Source of the DNA: Polytrichum commune | Lineage: Eukaryota; Streptophyta; Polytrichopsida; Polytrichales; Polytrichaceae | Direction: 5' to 3' | Assembly: GCA_950295325.1 (NCBI GenBank) | Contig: OX485807.1 | Coordinates: 6,886,501-6,950,500 of the forward strand | Length of the DNA: 64,000 nt | Shown: positions 11,160-23,179 of the stretch, piece after piece | Layout: every line of letters starts with the position of its first letter | Numbering within the stretch: position 1 is the first letter of the stretch | Translations under genes and position numbers: made by a program | The notes under the pieces: model-generated | Seen by the model: only the letters and a program-made list of their open reading frames with translations | What the model was told of the DNA's origin: nothing | Database searches by the model: none

Positions 11160-12438
11160 CTCACCCCCACCAAACGGAGTCGATGCCCTCATCGACTATA
11201 CTCGTAGTCGGCACACCAATTCTCAAGTTGCCATCCTCTATGGTGCGGCATTGTGTTTATCTTAGGGCGCGACCCCCACAATGCATCTTCAAATTTGGCA
11301 TAGTCCCAAAGGTGTCGTTCCTAGGTGGTCCGTTAGTGACCTTGGATCTCTCATCCAAGGACCTAACCTATACTAGACCCACCTACTTTGGGACTCACTT
11401 GGGTTGCCCCTCCTTTGGGGCCTCCCCCGTTAGGCTCCACTAGCCTAACGTGACACATCTAGGCGAGACCTCAACGCTTCCACTAAGTTGTCTCGGTTGC
11501 AACTCCGAGATGGCTTTCCATTGTTAAGCCACGCCTCGATCGCACGGGAGTGATGCCAAGTCCCGCCCGACTCGGTTCCCACTTTGCTCTTTCGAGACAT
11601 GGGTTCATGACTCCCATGCGCCAACTCTCGTTAGCTCGCGGGTAGCACTTTTATGAGCACGCGCCATCACCTTGTCCCCGCCCGGACAAGCCCACAATTA
11701 AGAAGTTTCTTGGTTTTATCCAAGGCCCCTCTAAGCCATGGCCCCCAATTACTCGGCTTACCCAACCTAGTTTGGGATATCTATTCCCCCTCTTCCATTA
11801 ACCAAGCACAAGTACAAGACTAGGACCTCATCTCATACTTTTCTCTTTGCACCACTAAAGTTTGGACTTTATTCCCTCAAGCCAAAGAACAAGTTCATGT
11901 TGTGGAGCAATTAGCCTCGAAGCTAAGTGTGCTACTAGCGTCTCTCCCCCACTAAAGGAGATTGATGTCCTCATCAATGCCTACGCTTCATTTTATTGGA
12001 ATCCTTAGCCTTAGTTTCTTCAAAGTGCTTCACCAATTCATTGGTGTTCACCATGTCTCTTGCCGCCACCCAAGCGGTTTGTTTCTCATGGTATCCTCAC
12101 CATTTCACCAAGTACTCCTTTGTACATTTCTTTCATTTTCACTTGGGCTTCCTACACTTGAGGATGCCCTCCTACCTCATGTTCCAAATGACCTCCACAA
12201 GGTCGGGACGTGGCCTACTCACTTGCTTGTGATCGGGTCACAAGGTGTCGTCCTAAAATGACTTTCGTAATGAGACATGAAATGTCGGATGCACTTTGAT
12301 CTCGGGCGGTAATTAATTCCAACTTATACATGTCCTTGAACACTTGTTCCACCATGGAAAACGAAGCTCCAATTTTGGACATGAACTTTTGGAGTAAGGC
12401 CTTTGGGCAAGGTGAAGTTGTCCACATTCAACAACACC

Positions 12439-12936
12439 TTATTGGCCCACCTCATACTCCACTTCGCGTCTTCCGGCATTGATTTGCACTCCGTAGCACC
12501 TTCGGGCTTTCTCCACCAACAACTTGGTCATCTCCAAGACTTGTTTACCATCCTTGGCCAAGTCCTCACCATCTTGGTTGAACTCTAGTGTTGAATGTGC
12601 CCCCTCGAGAGATAGGTTAATAGGTTGGAGCGCATCCACTCCATAAGCCACCACGAAAGACCACCCCTTGGTAGCCAAGTGCGTGGCTACATTGCAATTA
12701 CACTCCGCTCGACCCACATAGTCCGCCCAATCTCCTTGGTCCGCCCCCACCAAGTTCCTCAAGTATTGCTTCAAGACTCCATTCACATGCTCCGCTTTCC
12801 CATTCATTTGGGAATGCAAGGCCGTGCTAAACCTTAGTTTCATTCCGACCTCCTTAGAGAAATGCATTGAAAATGCACTTGTGAACTTTGGATCTTGATC
12901 CCACACAATCACTTGTGGCAACCCGTGATGCCTCAA
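12439..12936 (-). pseudogene. Element B integrase core fragment
   Basis: The open stretch carries WDQDPKFTS with the second catalytic Asp, and QMNGKAEHVNG in which the third catalytic residue, Glu, is kept. The N-terminal part with the first Asp lies just downstream on the plus strand (12944-13150 region) behind the shared TAG stop. This copy groups with D and apart from A and C by its sequence at the Glu motif. Confidence 0.78.
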
Positions 12937-13769
12937 CCATCCTTTGAGAAAAGGCTATGCGGTCTCCAACGCGGTGGCGGTTCCCACAATCGGCACCATG
13001 TGTGCCAACTTGGCAAACCGCTCTACCATCAACAAGATGGCATCATACCCATGTGACTCCGGCAAACTTCTGATCAAGTCCATGCACATACTATGCCATG
13101 GCGCCGACGGGATAGGCAACGGTTGCAAGAAACCGCCTTGCTTTTGGTAAGAGGCTCAGTTCATTTGGCACTTTGATTCAAGCCTTCACAAAGTGGGCTA
13201 TATCTTCCTTTATGCACCGCCAATGGTACCTCCATAATACCATTCTATGGCGATTTTTTTCTTTCTCCTCTAAGGCCGGCAATAGGACTATCAAATTCCT
13301 CCTTCAAAACCGATAGCCTCTACTTGCCTTGTGGCACATACACCCAACTTTGCTTGCACTTGAACAATCCGTCCACCAACTTAACCTCTTTGAGCACCTT
13401 GCTCTTGCGAAGCTCACCTAAAAGCTTTTGTGCTTTGGGGTAGTTAATTTATCCCTCCCATATCTTGCATCACAAGTTTCCTTTGCCGGCACACATTAGC
13501 CACAAGGTTTGGATGGTTCTCATTGCTTGGAACTCTTCCCGTCTACTTAGCGCATCCGGCACCACATTTCCACGGTCCGGTTTGTGGACCAAATCCACCT
13601 TCGTAAGCGCCAAACTATCATGCCACCGCAATGAGTTGGCGCTCACTTGCGCTTGTATATGTTAAAATACTTTTAAGACACATTGTCCATGTAGACCTTT
13701 GCTTTGTGCGACCCCAAATAATGTCGCCACATCTTCAAGCAATGCACTACGGCAAAGAAATTCTTTGTC

Positions 13770-14224
13770 ATGAGTTGGTTGTCTTCTTTGACAACCATCG
13801 AGCCTCAAGCCCCCATATGCAAAGGCCATCCATCTTACATTAACAATCCATCATTGGCAAAGTTACTCACCCCCGTAAGCACCTCAAAAGGTTTGTCAAA
13901 CTCCACGAACTTGAGCACGGGCGGCGAAGAGAACTTGCTCTTAAGCTCCCCAAATGGCTTGGTGGCACGGCTCATCCCACTCTTGGGATAGCCATTTCTT
14001 GTACAAGCCGGACAAGGTTCGACAACCATGAAGCTTAATGCTCTCATAAGCAATGGTCATCCATCTTGGATCAACATCCGCCAATGATAAAGTCCTTCGT
14101 CTCCATGTGCACTTCAAAATGCTTATGAAAACCCGGAAACTTAACCACATCTTGTGAAGAGAACTTGCTCTTGAGCTTCCCAAAGGCTTGGTGACAAGGC
14201 TCATCCCACTCTTGGGATAGCCAT
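13770..14224 (-). repeat. Element B RNase H repeat, 2 units
   Basis: Two units start near 14224 and 13994 on the minus strand, 230 bp apart. The first unit has a variant, SQDVVKFPGF, shared with the first unit of element C. This is the lowest unit number seen and may be closest to the ancestral state. Confidence 0.75.
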
Positions 14225-16034
14225 TTTTTCAACAAATTGACTAAGGTCCTAGCAACCTTAGAAAAACCTCGAATGAAGTGGTGGTAGTAGTTGGCTAGGC
14301 CAACAAATGACCTAAGCCATTTTCTTGAGTCAAGGACCAATTCTCCTTTTGGATGGCCTTGATATTCTTCATGTTTGTCACCAACTTCCTTTGTCACCAC
14401 ATACCTCTAGAACTCAATATCTTGTTGAGCAAAGTTATTTTCATTTCTTGGCGGTAACTTTTGGGCAACACATTGGTGAATACATCATTGTATCTCCCCA
14501 ACATCCCACCAAAGTGGTTTAGGGGAGGCCCATCTTTCCTAGCCTCCCCATAAGTTCTATCGAGTTGCTCCAATTGAACCACGACTATTATATTGGCCAT
14601 TTTTCATTTGGTCCATTAAGACCAAATTCAACTTGGGTCCTCCTACCATAGGAGTCCTTATCAATTTGAACTTCATCTCTTTGCCATTATGACACATCAT
14701 AATGCACCGCAAGCACACCGGCTTCGGCCTCACATCTATCATGTGAGTTTCAAAGAATGTGACCTTTACAATGACATGCACCTTATTAATTTCACATGGT
14801 GTGAAATTTTGACAAAATTCAATGTCCCACATTGAAAGGTTACATGCATCGCGGCTTCCTTTGCTTCATGCGGTTCGCCCTTTGCAAACCGCACCTTGGT
14901 GGGCTTGCCCGCTCTATGCGTCGACAAGCCCCAACCCCCTTATGAGCTTTGGGCTCATGAAAGAGTCCATTGCCTCTTTGTCAACACATGAGACATTTCT
15001 CTCATTCATTGAGCCTCAAGGTACAAAATATTTGGTCTTGGCTTAAGGCTACTAGCCTTGGCCACAATGCCATCGTCTTAGATTCGGTCCTCGGCAACTT
15101 GGCTTGGCTTGGTCCGCAAAGCCAACTTTAAACATTTCGTCCGCGGAACAAATTGGTTTGGTGCCACAAAACCAATTTCTAATAATTTGTCGGCAAAACA
15201 AACATGTTTTGCCTTGGTAGCACAAAGCCACCTTCCCACACTCCGTCCGCGGCACGAACATAAATTGCCTTGGTAGGACAAACCCACCTCCCAACATTCC
15301 GTCCGCGGCACAAGTATGATTTGCTTTGGAAGCATAAAGCCACCTTTCAACATTCCGTCCGCGGCACCAACATGTTTTGCCTAAGTAAAATGGACCAAAC
15401 AATTTGCACTCATTTCTTTGGGACCTAATTTGGCTAAAGCCACTTGTGGTGATGCGCCGCCAAACTTCTCTTTGGGACCATCGGCTTCAATGCTCTTGCA
15501 AATTTGATGGTCCCCACCATGTCCTCAAGAAGCCTTGGGGACTTAAACAAGGCATCCACCACCCGCTTTTAAAACCCCACCTAAAAGGATGCATTTCTTA
15601 GAAAGCTCGTCCGTTTTAGGTGTATCCTTCATTTGTGCGTTTGAATAGCGCACATAGGCCTTAAGAAGCCCCGGGTGCCTCATTAGCACCAAATTCATTC
15701 CAACATCAATACCTTCCAAGCATTTCGAATTGGAATTTCAATCCAACATTAATGCCCTCCAAGGTTTTGGGTCCTTTCGGTATTCTAGGCCCCAAATGTT
15801 TTTTTGAGGTTTGAGGGAGCCTTTTTCAAAGCACTCCTCCATTTTTCTTACCGAATCCACCTTAGTGCCCACCATTGTCATTAGAACCAATGGTATGGTT
15901 AAATTCCATTTACACATGATCTTTGTTCCAATTTGAGCCTTACAACCTTTTGGAAAACCCGGGCTCACCATAATAACCCTCAGGTTTGATAGCCATGTTT
16001 CCCTCAAAGTGCTAGCTCAAAATATTGGAACCCT

Positions 16035-16046
16035 GCTCTGATACCA
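16035..16046 (-). other. Element B primer binding site (tRNA-iMet type)
   Basis: The plus strand reads GCTCTGATACCA two bases before the right LTR (16049), so the minus strand has TGGTATCAGAGC in the canonical place after the 5' LTR. Confidence 0.92.
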
Positions 16047-16048
16047 AG

Positions 16049-17021
16049 TGTCGCAACCCATGCTAGGTCCCTTAATAATCTTGCCAATTTTCAATTCTAG
16101 CAAAGGTTACGAGTCGCTAACCCTTCGCATTCCGCCATGCTAATGGATAGCTCCTCTTACCCCGGACCAATAGTTCATAGGAGGGAACCAACCCTCCTAC
16201 TTTGCTTTCGGGACTCACCCCTTAATCGGTAACCCATTTCCCCAATGTGGACTTCCATCCATGGAAGTCCAATCCTATGTTGATCATCGCGTTGCCGGAG
16301 CAACACTACAACAACCCGAACCATACTAGGCAACTATGGCCTCACAATAGGCCAAAGCCCATGGAGGCCTTGCCGTTCGGCCTCGGGTGGGTGAGGCCAC
16401 ACCACCTCACCCATATAAGCCTCTAGGACTCTACGCGGGACCCCTACCCCACCGTCAAGAGACCTCTTGTCTCTCTACCAAGAGTTGGGGCCAAGTGGAC
16501 ATTTTCCCTTAGCTGCTGGGCCTAGAAGCCCCTAGCAGCTTCAGACCATCATAACTTCCTTGTTTGGTGTCTGATCTTAACAACCAACCACTCCATCTTC
16601 ATCTACGCTTCACGTAGATGCCGATGGACTCCTCACTTGCCCCATTTGGGCAAGTATTGACGAAGTTATGCCTGTTTGAACCTTGGCAGTCCCGGGAATC
16701 ACTCCCAGGCACTGCAGTACCAGGGCGCTGTCCCGGGACAGCGCCCCACTTAAATGGCCATAACTCCTAGCTCACACCTCCGATTGAGGTGTTCTTGAGC
16801 ATTCTAGAATCACCACGCCATGAGCTACGCATAGCTCATGGCCTTACCCTTGTGCCTCCTAGTCTCCGTGGGTGGGAGGCGTTCCCAACGCCCGCGGCCC
16901 TCACCCACACTAGGATCACTTGGGCCCTCTCACCAACGGCGCCACAAGTCCCGGGTGTCACTCCGGGGTCCCCCTTGTGCCCATGGTGTTTCGGGCACTC
17001 CTCATGGAGAGGTGCGCGACA
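16049..17021 (-). repeat. Element B 5' LTR
   Basis: 973 bp, bounded by TGTCGCAACC and GCGCGACA on the plus strand and followed by the TSD GGGGA (17022-17026). The internal sequence of element A resumes directly afterwards. Confidence 0.94.
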
Positions 17022-17026
17022 GGGGA

Positions 17027-18240
17027 GGCCTATCTTTCCTAGCCTCCCCATACATTCCTTGGAGTTGTTCCAATTGAACCACGACCATTATGTTTTTTTT
17101 TTTTTTTTTTTTTTTTCATTCGGTCCATTAAGACCAAATTCAACTTAGGTCCTCCTACCATAGGGAGTCATTGTTAATTTGAACTTCAATTCTTTGCCAT
17201 TATGACACATCATAATGCACCGCAAGCACACCGGCTTGCACCTCACATCTATCATGTGAGTTTCAAAGAAGGCGGCCTTCACAATGACATGCATTTTATC
17301 TATTTCACTTGGTGTGAAATTTTGACAAAAATCCAATGTCCCACGTTGAAAGGTTACATGCATCGCGGCCTCCTTCGTCTCATGCGGATCGCCCTTTCCA
17401 AACCGCACCTTGGTGGGCTTGCCTGCTCTACCAATCGGCAAGCCCCAACTCCCTTATGAGTTTTGGGCTCAAGAAGAAGTGCTAGCCTCTTTATCAATAC
17501 ATGAGACATTTCTCCCATTCATTTGAGCCTCAAGGTACAAAAGACTTGGCCTCGGCTTAAGGCTACTAGCCTTGGCCACAATGCCATCGTCTTACATTCG
17601 GTTCGCGGCACAAGTATTATTTGGCGGGGTACCTATCTCCCCTCAACGTCCATTGTTGTAACGCACCGCCAAATTGTTTAATGGGGTCATCGGCCTTGAT
17701 GCTCATGGCAATTTTGATGATCCCCGCCACAACCTCAATAAACTTTGGAAATTTGAACTTGGTATTCACCACCCGCTTTTGAAACCCACCTAAAACGATG
17801 CATTTCTTAGAAAGCTCGTTCATCTAAGATGTACAATTCATTTGGGTGTGAAATGCGCGCATATACGCCTTAAGAGGCCCGGACGCCTCATTTCCACCAA
17901 ATTCATTCCAACATCAATACCTTCCAAGCATTTGGAATTGGAATTTCAATCCAACATTAATGCCCTCCAAGGTTTTGGGTGCATTCGGTATTCTAGGCCC
18001 CAAATGCTTTTTTGAGGTGTGCGGGAGCCCTTTCAAAGGACTCCACCATTTTCCTTACTGAATCCACCATCATGCCCACCATTGTCGTTAGAACTAATGG
18101 TATGGTCAAATTCCATTTACACATGATCTTTGTTCCAATTTGAGCCTCACAACCTTTTGGAAACCCCGGGCTCACCATAATAACCCTCAGGTTTGATAGC
18201 CATGTCTCCCTCAAAGTGCTAGCTCAAATATTGGAACCCT
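17027..18240 (-). pseudogene. Element A gag and protease remnant
   Basis: Read on the minus strand from 18240, the gag start (GEPGVSKRL then TGA) is followed by a shortened gag. About 390 bp between the matrix-like N-terminus and the MRH...LKAY part, present in element F, are missing. Zinc-knuckle and protease sequence are strongly eroded, although FCQNFTPSEI and KPVCLRCIMMCHNGKE, shared by all copies, are recognisable downstream. A run of 24 T at about 17093-17116 lies in this part. No complete protein can be made. Confidence 0.7.
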
Positions 18241-18252
18241 GCTCTGATACCA
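18241..18252 (-). other. Element A primer binding site (tRNA-iMet type)
   Basis: The plus strand reads GCTCTGATACCA two bases before the right LTR of element A (18255). Confidence 0.92.
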
Positions 18253-18254
18253 AG

Positions 18255-19229
18255 TGTCGCAACCCTTGCTAGGTCCCTTAATAATCTTGCCAATTTTCGT
18301 TTCTACCAAAGGTTACGAGCGCTAACCCTTCGCATTCCGCCATGCTAATGGATAGCTCCTCTTACCCCGGACCAATAGTTCATAGGAGGGAACCAACCCT
18401 CCTACTTTGCTTTCGGGACTCACCCCTTAATCGGTAACCCATTTCCCCAATGTGGACTTCCATCCATGGAAGTCCAATCCTATGTTGATCATCGCGTTGC
18501 CGGAGCAACACTACAACAACAACCCGAACCATACTAGGCAACTATGGCCTCACAATGGGCCAATGCCCATGGAGGCCGTGCCGTTCGGCCTCGGGTGGGT
18601 GAGGCCACACCACCTCACCCATATAAGCCTCTAGGACTTCACGCGGGGCCCCTACCCCACCGTCAACCAACCTCTTGTCTCTCTACCAAGAGTTGGGGCC
18701 AAGTGGACATTTTCCTTTAGCTGCTGGGCCTAGAACCCCCCAGCAGCTTCAGACCATCATAACTTCCTTGTATGATGTCTGATCATAACAACCAACCACT
18801 CCATCTTCATCTACGTTTCACGTAGATGCCGATGGACTCCTCACTTGCCCCATTTGGGCAAGTTATGAGGACGTTATGCCTGTTTGAACCTTGGCAGTCC
18901 CGGGAGTCACTCCCAGGCACTGCTGCACCAGGGCGCTGTCCCGGGACAGCGCCCCACTCAAATGGCCATAACTCCTAGCTCACACCTCCGATTGAGGTGT
19001 TCTTGAGCATTCTAGAATCACCACGCTATGAGCTACGCATAGCTCATGGCCTTACCCTCATGCTTCCTAGTCTCAGTGGGTGGGAGGCGTTCCCAACGCC
19101 CGGGGCCCTCACCCACACTAGGATCACTTGGGCCCTCTCACCAATGGCGCCACAAGTCCCGGGTGTCACTCCGGGGTCCCCCTTGTGCCCATGGTGTTTC
19201 GGGCACTCCTTATGGAGAGGTGCGCGACA
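18255..19229 (-). repeat. Element A 5' LTR
   Basis: 975 bp, followed by the TSD CCTGC at 19230-19234. It matches the LTR at 2393-3367 in length and private variants. Confidence 0.93.
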
Positions 19230-19679
19230 CCTGCTCCGGATTCCGTCCGCCCGAGATGGAAGCCGTCCGTGGATCCCTGTTGGAGGCCGCCCTTGAGGGT
19301 GGCGGAGGAAAGGGACTGACCATTTGGCAGTCCTGCGGAGACGATGGCGAGGCGTGGGTCATAGGGGCTTTGCCCCTACTCGGAGTTGCCTCCCGATCAG
19401 AAGTCTGGTGCCGGATCGGCGTCCTAGCCCTATCCGGAGTCCGGGATCCATCCGAGTTTCGCGGAACCGGGGACTGGCCTCTCCCGGATCGGACCGACCC
19501 GGTACTCTTCCTCCTCACCTGGGGAGAACGGACCTGTTCCGGAACCCTCCCGGAACTAGCCGGCTGCGAGCCGCCTCCCTGCTGGCTGGTTCCTGCAGAT
19601 GTCGGCGGATTCTACACCAGGGCCACTTCACCAACTACCTCATAGAGGGTTCCGGTTGGTGACCCAGGCGGACCCGGAT
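19230..19679 (-). pseudogene. Element E1, middle coding segment
   Basis: On the minus strand an open frame of about 100 residues (19518 to 19230) is rich in Ser, Pro, Arg and Asp/Glu, with repeated SRTPDR- and RSGRG-like motifs. It runs through the element A insertion site into the C-terminal piece at 1760-2392. The part from 19679 to 19518 lies upstream of it and is not open throughout. No known domain is seen; the piece is probably the disordered tail of the E protein. It is bounded on the right by the LTR of element C. Confidence 0.55.
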
Positions 19680-20652
19680 TGTCGCGCACCTCTCCATGAG
19701 GAGTGCCCGAAACACCATGGGCACAAGGGGGACCCCGGAGTGACACCCGGGACTTGTGGCGCCGTTGGTGAGAGGGCCCAAGTGATCCTAGTGTGGGTGA
19801 GGGCCCCGGGCGTTGGGAACGCCTCCCACCCACGAAGATTAGGAGGCACAAGGGTAAGGCCATGAGTTATGCGTAGCTCATGGCGTGGTGATTCCAGAAA
19901 GCTCAAGAACACCTCAATCGGAGGTGTGAGCTAGGAGTTATGGCCATTTGAGTGGGGCGCTGTCCCGGGACAGCGCCCTGGTACAGCAGTGCCTGGGAGT
20001 GATTCCCGGGACTGCCAAGGTTCAAACAGGCATAACTTCCTCAAGACTTGCTCAAATGGAGCAAGTGAGGAGTCCATCGGCATCTACGTGAAGCGTAGAT
20101 GAACATGGAGTGGTTGGTTGTTATGATCAGACATCATACAAGGAAGTTATGATGGTCTGAAGCTGCTGGGGGGGTTCTAGGCCCAGCAGCTAAAGGAAAA
20201 TGTCCACTTGGCCCCAACTCTTGGTAGAGAGACAAGAGGTTGGTTGACGGTGGGGTAGGGGCCCCGCGTGAAGTCCTAGAGGCTTATATGGGTGAGGTGG
20301 TGTGGCCTCACCCACCCGAGGCCGAACGGCACGGCCTCCATGGGCATTGGCCCTATGTGAGGCCATAGTTGCCTAGTATGCTTCGGGTTGTTGTAGTGTT
20401 GCTCCGGCAATGCGATGATCAACATGGGATTGGACTTCCATGGATGGAAGTCCACATCTAGGAATGGGTTACCGATTAAGGGGTGAGTCCCGAAAGCAAA
20501 GTAGGAGGGTTGGTTCCCTCCTATGAACTATAAGGTCCGGGGTAGGAGGAGCTAACCATTAGCATGGCGGAATGCGAATGGTTAGCGCTCGTAACCTTTG
20601 CTAGAATTGAAAATTGGCAAGATTGCTAAGGGGGTTAGCAAGGGTTGCGACA
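19680..20652 (+). repeat. Element C 5' LTR
   Basis: 973 bp from TGTCGCGCACC to GGGTTGCGACA, inserted in element E1 (left flank CGGAT). No matching right TSD remains because the 3' end of element C is lost. Confidence 0.92.
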
Positions 20653-20654
20653 CT

Positions 20655-20666
20655 TGGTATTAGAGC
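20655..20666 (+). other. Element C primer binding site, one mismatch
   Basis: TGGTATTAGAGC, two bases after the LTR. One C-to-T change separates it from the TGGTATCAGAGC of the other copies, probably a post-insertion mutation. Confidence 0.88.
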
Positions 20667-20697
20667 AGGGTTCCAATATTTGAGCTAGCACTTTGAG

Positions 20698-21673
20698 TGT
20701 CGCAACCCTTGCTAGCCCCCCCCTTGACCATCTTGCCAATTTTCAATTCTAGCAAAGGTTACGAGTCGCTAACCCTTCGCATACCGCCATGCCAATGGTT
20801 AGCTCCTCTAACCCCGGACCATTAGTTCATAGGAGGGGAACCAACCCTCCTACTTTACTTTCGGGACTCGCCCCTTAATCGGTAACCCATTCCTAGATGT
20901 GGACTTCCATCCATGGAAGTCCAATCCCATGTTGATCATCGCGTTGCCGGAGCAACACTACAACAACCCGAAGCATACTAGGCAACTATGGCCTCACATT
21001 GGGCCAATGCCCATAGAGGCCGTGCCGTTCGGCCTCGGGTGGGTGAGGCCACACCACCTCACCCATATAAGCCTCTAGGACTCTACGCGGGGCCCCTACC
21101 CCACCGTCAACCAACCTCTTGTCTCTCCACCAAGAGTTGGGGCCAAGTGGACACTTTCCCTTAGCCGCTGGGCCTAGAAGCCCCCATCAGCTTCAGACCA
21201 TCATAACGTCCTTGTATGATGTCTGATTCCAACAATTAACCACTCCATCCTCATCTACGCTTCACGTAGATGCCGATGGACTCCTCACTTGCCCCATTCG
21301 GGCAGGTATTGAGGACGTTATGCCTATTTGAACCTTGGCAGTCCCGGGAATCACTCCCAGGCACTGCTGTACCAGGGCGCTGTCCCGGGACAGCGCCCCA
21401 CTCAAATGGCCATAACTCCTAGCTCACACCTCCGCTTGAGGTGATCTTGAGCATTCTAGAATCACCATGCCATGAGCTACGCATAGCTCATGGCTTTACC
21501 CTTGTGCCTCCTAGTCTCCGTGGGTGGGAGGCGTTCCCAACGCCCGGGGCCCTCACCCACACTAGGATCACTTGGGCCCTCTCACCAACGGCGCCACAAG
21601 TCCCGGGTGTCACTCCGGGGTCCCCCTTGTGCCCATGGTGTTTCGGGCACTCCTCATGGAGAGGTGCGCGACA
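20698..21673 (-). mobile_element. Solo LTR-1 in the leader of element C (TSD TTGAG)
   Basis: A complete 976-bp LTR flanked by TTGAG at 20693-20697 and 21674-21678. The leader of element C continues directly (GGGAGACATGGC). It sits 45 bp from the oppositely oriented 5' LTR of C, giving two arms of about 970 bp in inverted orientation. Confidence 0.95.
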
Positions 21674-21685
21674 TTGAGGGAGACA

Positions 21686-23005
21686 TGGCTATCAAACGTG
21701 AGGGTTATTATGGTTAGCCCAGGGTTTCCAAAAGGTTGTGAGGCTCAAATTGGAACAAAGATCATGTGTAAAGGGAATTTGACCATACCATTGGTTCTAA
21801 TGACAATGGTGGGCATGATGGTGGATTCGGTAAGGAAATTGGTGGAGTCCTTTGAAAGGGCTCCCGCACACCTCAAAAAAGCATTTGGGGCCTAGAATAC
21901 CGAATGCACCCAAAACCTTGGAGGGCATTAATGTTGGATTGAAATTCCAATTCGAAATGCTTGGAAGGTATTGATGTTGGAATGAATTTGGTGGAAATGA
22001 GGCGTGCGGGCCTCTTAAGGCGTATATGCGCGAATTTCACACCCAAATGAATTGTGCATCTTAGATGAACGAGTTTTCTAAGAAGTACATCGTTTTAGGT
22101 GGGGTTTCAAAAGCGGGTGGTGAATACCAAGTTCAAATTTCCAAAAGTTTATTGAGGTTGTGGCGGGGATCATCAAAATTGCAACGAGCATTAAGGCCGA
22201 TGACCCCAATAAGAAATTTGGTGGTGCCTTACAACAATGGACGTTGAGGGGAGATAGGTACCACGCCAAATAATACTTATGCCGCGGACCGAATGTAAGA
22301 CGATGGCATTGTGGCCAAGGCTAGTAGCCTTAAGCCGAGGCCAAGTCTTTTGTACTTTGAGGCTCAAATGAATGGGACAAATGTCTCATGAGTTGATAAA
22401 GAGGCTACCATTCCTTCTTGAGCCCAAAACTCGCAAGGGAGTTGGGGCTTGCCGATTGATAGAGCGGGCAAGCCCACCAAGGTGCGGTTTGCAAAGGGCG
22501 AACCGCATGAAACAAAGGAGGCCGCGATGCATGTAACTTTTCAATGTGGGACATTGGATTTTTGTCAAAATTTCACACCATGTGAAATAGATGAAATGCA
22601 TGTCATTGTGAAGGCTGCCTTCTTTGGAACTCACATGATAGATGAGAGGTGCAAGCCGGTGAGCTTGCGGTGCATTTGTGATGTCTTGATGGCAAAGAAT
22701 TGCACTACAAATTGACAAGGACTCCTATGGTAGGAGGAACCAACTCGAATTTGGTCTTAATGGACCAAATGAATAAACGGAAAAACATAATAATAATGGT
22801 CGTGGTTCAATTGGAGCAACTCCAAGGAACTCATGGGGAGGCTAGGAAAGATAGGCCTCCCCAAAACCACATTGGTGGGATGTTGGTGAGGTACAAGGAT
22901 GTATTCACCAATGTGTTGTCCAAAATGTTACCGCCAACGAATGGGGAAAAAAAAAAAAAAAAAAAAAAAAACTTGCTCAACGAGAGATTGAGTTCTTGAG
23001 GTATG
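21686..23005 (+). pseudogene. Element C gag, protease and N-terminal pol remnant
   Basis: The gag frame starts at the ATG near 21686 and meets the family stop (TTG TGA GGC) within about 20 codons. The middle of gag is deleted as in the other copies, and protease sequence is eroded. After a stretch resembling the entry to gypsy reverse transcriptase (YKDVFTNVL, about 22890-22920) the sequence passes through a poly-A run (about 22947-22970) straight to the FLRYVVTKE-like C-terminal part. The palm segment with the YVDD-type active site is absent. Confidence 0.72.
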
Positions 23006-23179
23006 TGATGACAAAGGAAGTTGGTGGATGAACATGACAAATGTCAGGGCAATCCAAGAGGAGAATTGGCCCTTGACTCAAGAGAAGGGCTAAGGTCATT
23101 TGTTGGCCTAGCCAACTACTACCACCACTTCATTCGAGGTGTTTCTAAGGTTGCTAGGACCTTAGTCAACTTGTTGGAA

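Larger units (their letters stand above)
10187..17021 (-). mobile_element. Element B: complete non-autonomous chromovirus (TSD GGGGA)
   Basis: LTRs of 973 bp at 10187-11159 and 16049-17021 share private variants (CAACCCATGC, TTGTTTGGTGTCTGATC, CCGCGGCCC) and differ at very few bases, one being CTACCCATAG versus CTACGCATAG. Perfect TSD GGGGA lies at 10182-10186 and 17022-17026 in the internal domain of element A. The element reads on the minus strand with a polypurine tract at 11160-11174 and a primer binding site at 16035-16046. The internal domain is about 4.9 kb. The coding capacity is lost in the same way as in A, C and D. At the gag lesion B has TAA where the others have TGA. Confidence 0.95.
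2393..19229 (-). mobile_element. Element A: full-length, non-autonomous Ty3/gypsy chromovirus, carrying nested insertions
   Basis: Two 975-bp LTRs (2393-3367 and 18255-19229) flank an internal domain with a polypurine tract next to the left LTR and a primer binding site next to the right LTR, so the element reads on the minus strand. A perfect 5-bp TSD, CCTGC, lies at 2388-2392 and 19230-19234, inside element E1. Without nested DNA the element is about 7.0 kb. Nested within it are a solo LTR (6817-7790), a composite LTR (8008-10018) and element B (10187-17021). The coding region is broken: a gag stop and deletion, no reverse-transcriptase catalytic core, an integrase stop and a chromodomain stop. 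The two LTRs differ at only a few visible bases (for example GATAATAAC versus GATCATAAC), so insertion is fairly recent. Confidence 0.93.

Noticed and set aside
17093-17116. Poly-T run considered as a retroposon poly-A tail
   Set aside because: It is a homopolymer inside the internal domain of element A with no SINE/LINE-like sequence or TSD around it. The poly-A in C (about 22947-22970) is at a different element position.
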